In this document: piece after piece, positions 62,871 through 64,000 of the stretch
How the letters are laid out: each line of letters starts with the position of its first letter
Numbering within the stretch: the first letter of the stretch is position 1
NCBI RefSeq assembly: GCF_014197035.1
Contig: NZ_JACIEU010000006.1
Location: forward strand, 1-64,000
Length of the DNA: 64,000 nt
DNA from: Sphingobium scionense
GTDB lineage: Bacteria; Pseudomonadota; Alphaproteobacteria; Sphingomonadales; Sphingomonadaceae
Reading direction: 5' to 3'
Translations under genes and position numbers: made by a program
Notes under the pieces: generated by a model
What the model was told of the DNA's origin: nothing
Databases searched by the model: none
The model's input: only the letters and a program-made list of their open reading frames with translations

Positions 62871-63002
62871 GAATGTGCTGCCGCACATTCTGCCGCACCG
62901 GCCCGCTCCCCCACCCGGCCACCCAGCGGCAGTATTCTATGGGTGGCCGGGTGAGGGAGCGGGCTGGCACCGTCTCAAAAATGCGCTCTTCCGCGCATTT
63001 TT
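62871..63002. repeat. Composite hairpin repeat, copy 2
   Basis: A small hairpin (GAATGTGC/GCACATTC, 62871-62890) precedes a long GC-rich inverted repeat (about 62893-62972) that matches the element at 4020-4102, with GCCCGCTCCC and GGAGCGGGCTGG arms, and then AAAAATGCGC/GCGCATTTTT (62977-63002). Both copies have the same order: a long GC hairpin, then a short A/T-ended hairpin. It may end transcription of both flanking convergent genes. Confidence 0.8.
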
Positions 63003-63007
63003 CGAAA

Positions 63008-63286
63008 TCAGCCCTCCCGCAGCCGCTCATGATGGCGGATCACCTCATCGATGATGAAGCGCAGGAACTTCTCGGTGAAGTCGGGGTCCAGATTGGCGTC
63101 CAGCGCCAACTGGCGCAGCCGCTGGATCTGGCGTTCCTCGCGGCCCGGATCGGCCGGCGGCAGGTCGTGCGTCGCCTTATATTCGCCAACCGCCTGGGTG
63201 ACCTTGAACCGTTCCGCCAGCATGAAGACGAGCGCCGCGTCGATATTGTCGATGCTCTCGCGATAGCGCTTCAAAGTCTCGTCCAC
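63008..63286 (-). CDS. Chorismate mutase (AroQ class)
   Basis: A 92-aa helical enzyme that converts chorismate to prephenate for phenylalanine and tyrosine. RYRESIDNIDAALVFMLAERFKVTQAVGEYKA and FLRFIIDEVIRHHERLR are the AroQ helices with the conserved R, K and D. The start is GTG 63286 after GGAGAAT. No prephenate dehydratase is fused or adjacent. Confidence 0.92.
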   Translation of the reverse strand: MDETLKRYRESIDNIDAALVFMLAERFKVTQAVGEYKATHDLPPADPGREERQIQRLRQLALDANLDPDFTEKFLRFIIDEVIRHHERLREG

Positions 63287-63447
63287 CTGGCATTCTCCAC
63301 AGGGGCATCGCGGCGGGAAAGTGCGTGGCTTTTCCGTTACTGCGATGCGTCAATCAATCGTCCGGCGCGCTTTTTGCGCCATTGCGCCGCACAGGCAAGC
63401 TATTCCCGCTTGCCATCTGCTTTTTGCCCCGCCAGAGGACGCTTGTC

Positions 63448-64000
63448 ATGACTGCATCCTCCCCCGGCAACGTCCATCCGATCGGTCGCACCAGCGCCCC
63501 TTCGCTCGCCCCCATCATGGCGCTCGTCGCCGATGGCATGAACCAGGTGAACAGCGTCATCCTGGACCGGATGCAGTCGCGCATCCCGCTGATCCCGGAA
63601 CTGGCCGGTCATCTGATCGCCGGCGGCGGCAAGCGGCTGCGGCCGATGCTGACGCTCGCCTGCGCCGACCTGGTCGGCTATGCCGGATCGCGCCATTACA
63701 AGCTGGCCGCATCGGTCGAGTTCATCCACACCGCCACGCTGCTGCATGACGATGTCGTCGACGGCTCTGGCCTGCGCCGCGGTCGCAAGACCGCCAACAT
63801 CATCTGGGGCAACAGCGCCTCCGTGCTCGTCGGCGACTTCCTCTTCTCGCGCTCGTTCGAGCTGATGGTCGAGGCCGAGTCGCTCAAGGTCTTGAAGATC
63901 CTGTCGGGCGCATCGGCCATCATCGCCGAGGGCGAGGTCAACCAGCTGACCGCCCAGCGCAAGATCGACACCAGCGAAGAACAATATCTCGACATCATCG
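63448..64000 (+). CDS. Polyprenyl diphosphate synthase (partial, runs off the window)
   Basis: The first 184 residues of a trans-prenyltransferase, probably octa- or decaprenyl diphosphate synthase for ubiquinone. IAGGGKRLRPMLTLACADL is region I, and LLHDDVVDGSGLRRGRKTAN is the first aspartate-rich motif. The ATG at 63448 follows AGAGGA. The second DDxxD motif lies beyond the window, so the gene is incomplete only because the sequence ends here. Confidence 0.93.
   Translation, partial: MTASSPGNVHPIGRTSAPSLAPIMALVADGMNQVNSVILDRMQSRIPLIPELAGHLIAGGGKRLRPMLTLACADLVGYAGSRHYKLAASVEFIHTATLLHDDVVDGSGLRRGRKTANIIWGNSASVLVGDFLFSRSFELMVEAESLKVLKILSGASAIIAEGEVNQLTAQRKIDTSEEQYLDII

Overview
The window looks like chromosomal DNA of an alphaproteobacterium of the family Sphingomonadaceae, most likely Sphingobium or a close relative. 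The signs are very high GC with G/C-rich third codon positions, a GTTC-N7-GTTC type LexA box, several REP-like inverted repeats of the kind common in sphingomonads, Rieske oxygenases, and the gene orders secE-nusG-rplK-rplA and rplU-rpmA-(GNATs)-obgE-proB. There is no phage, IS element, plasmid backbone or CRISPR array. About 68 protein genes, one tRNA and two damaged genes fill the window; the last gene runs off the right edge.

Layout. 0.1-9.3 kb: an XRE/cupin regulator divergent from a DMT exporter; an enoyl-CoA hydratase; a bile-acid-symporter-like carrier with a phosphoribosyltransferase; a Rieske oxygenase plus FAD-oxidoreductase pair behind a perfect palindrome; then pyrB with a dihydroorotase homologue that has lost its metal-binding HxH. 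9.3-19.3 kb: diguanylate cyclase, YihY, tRNA-Trp, secE-nusG, rplK-rplA, a DEAD-box helicase, a KefB/YbaL antiporter, two small membrane proteins and rplU-rpmA. 19.4-31 kb: acetyltransferases, obgE, proB, an SDR, an exported S10 peptidase, a ParDE module, an M20 amidohydrolase, a PAP2 enzyme and ChrA. 31-32.3 kb: a bdcA-bdcR locus in which bdcA carries a frameshift.

32.3-36.3 kb holds the least understood system: a minus-strand cluster of a nucleotidyltransferase, an HprK-related kinase, a PqqD-like carrier protein, a GT4 glycosyltransferase and a small Tat-exported protein. This is an 'HPr-rel-A' type cluster; its product and the target of its kinase are not known. Directly divergent is the phosphate regulon phoR-pstS-pstC-pstA-pstB-phoU-phoB (36.4-43.8 kb), with a Pho box between phoR and pstS and a REP element between pstC and pstA.

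43.9-50 kb: a DUF4214 protein inside a striking palindrome, peptide deformylase, a TetR-Rieske oxygenase-small protein unit with a palindromic operator, cvpA, and radA with an SOS box. 50-50.9 kb is a scar-like stretch with a low-GC membrane ORF, a probable TRIC-channel remnant and dispersed repeats. 50.9-64 kb: a large patatin with a lipoprotein, a glycine-rich collagen-like exported protein, threonine aldolase with a structured leader, pterin dehydratase, a zincin with ccmAB, a patatin plus GntP permease pair, an EamA exporter, a JmjC/cupin_8 protein, chorismate mutase and the 5' part of a polyprenyl diphosphate synthase.

All calls come from reading the translated sequence and recalling family motifs. 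No database search was run.
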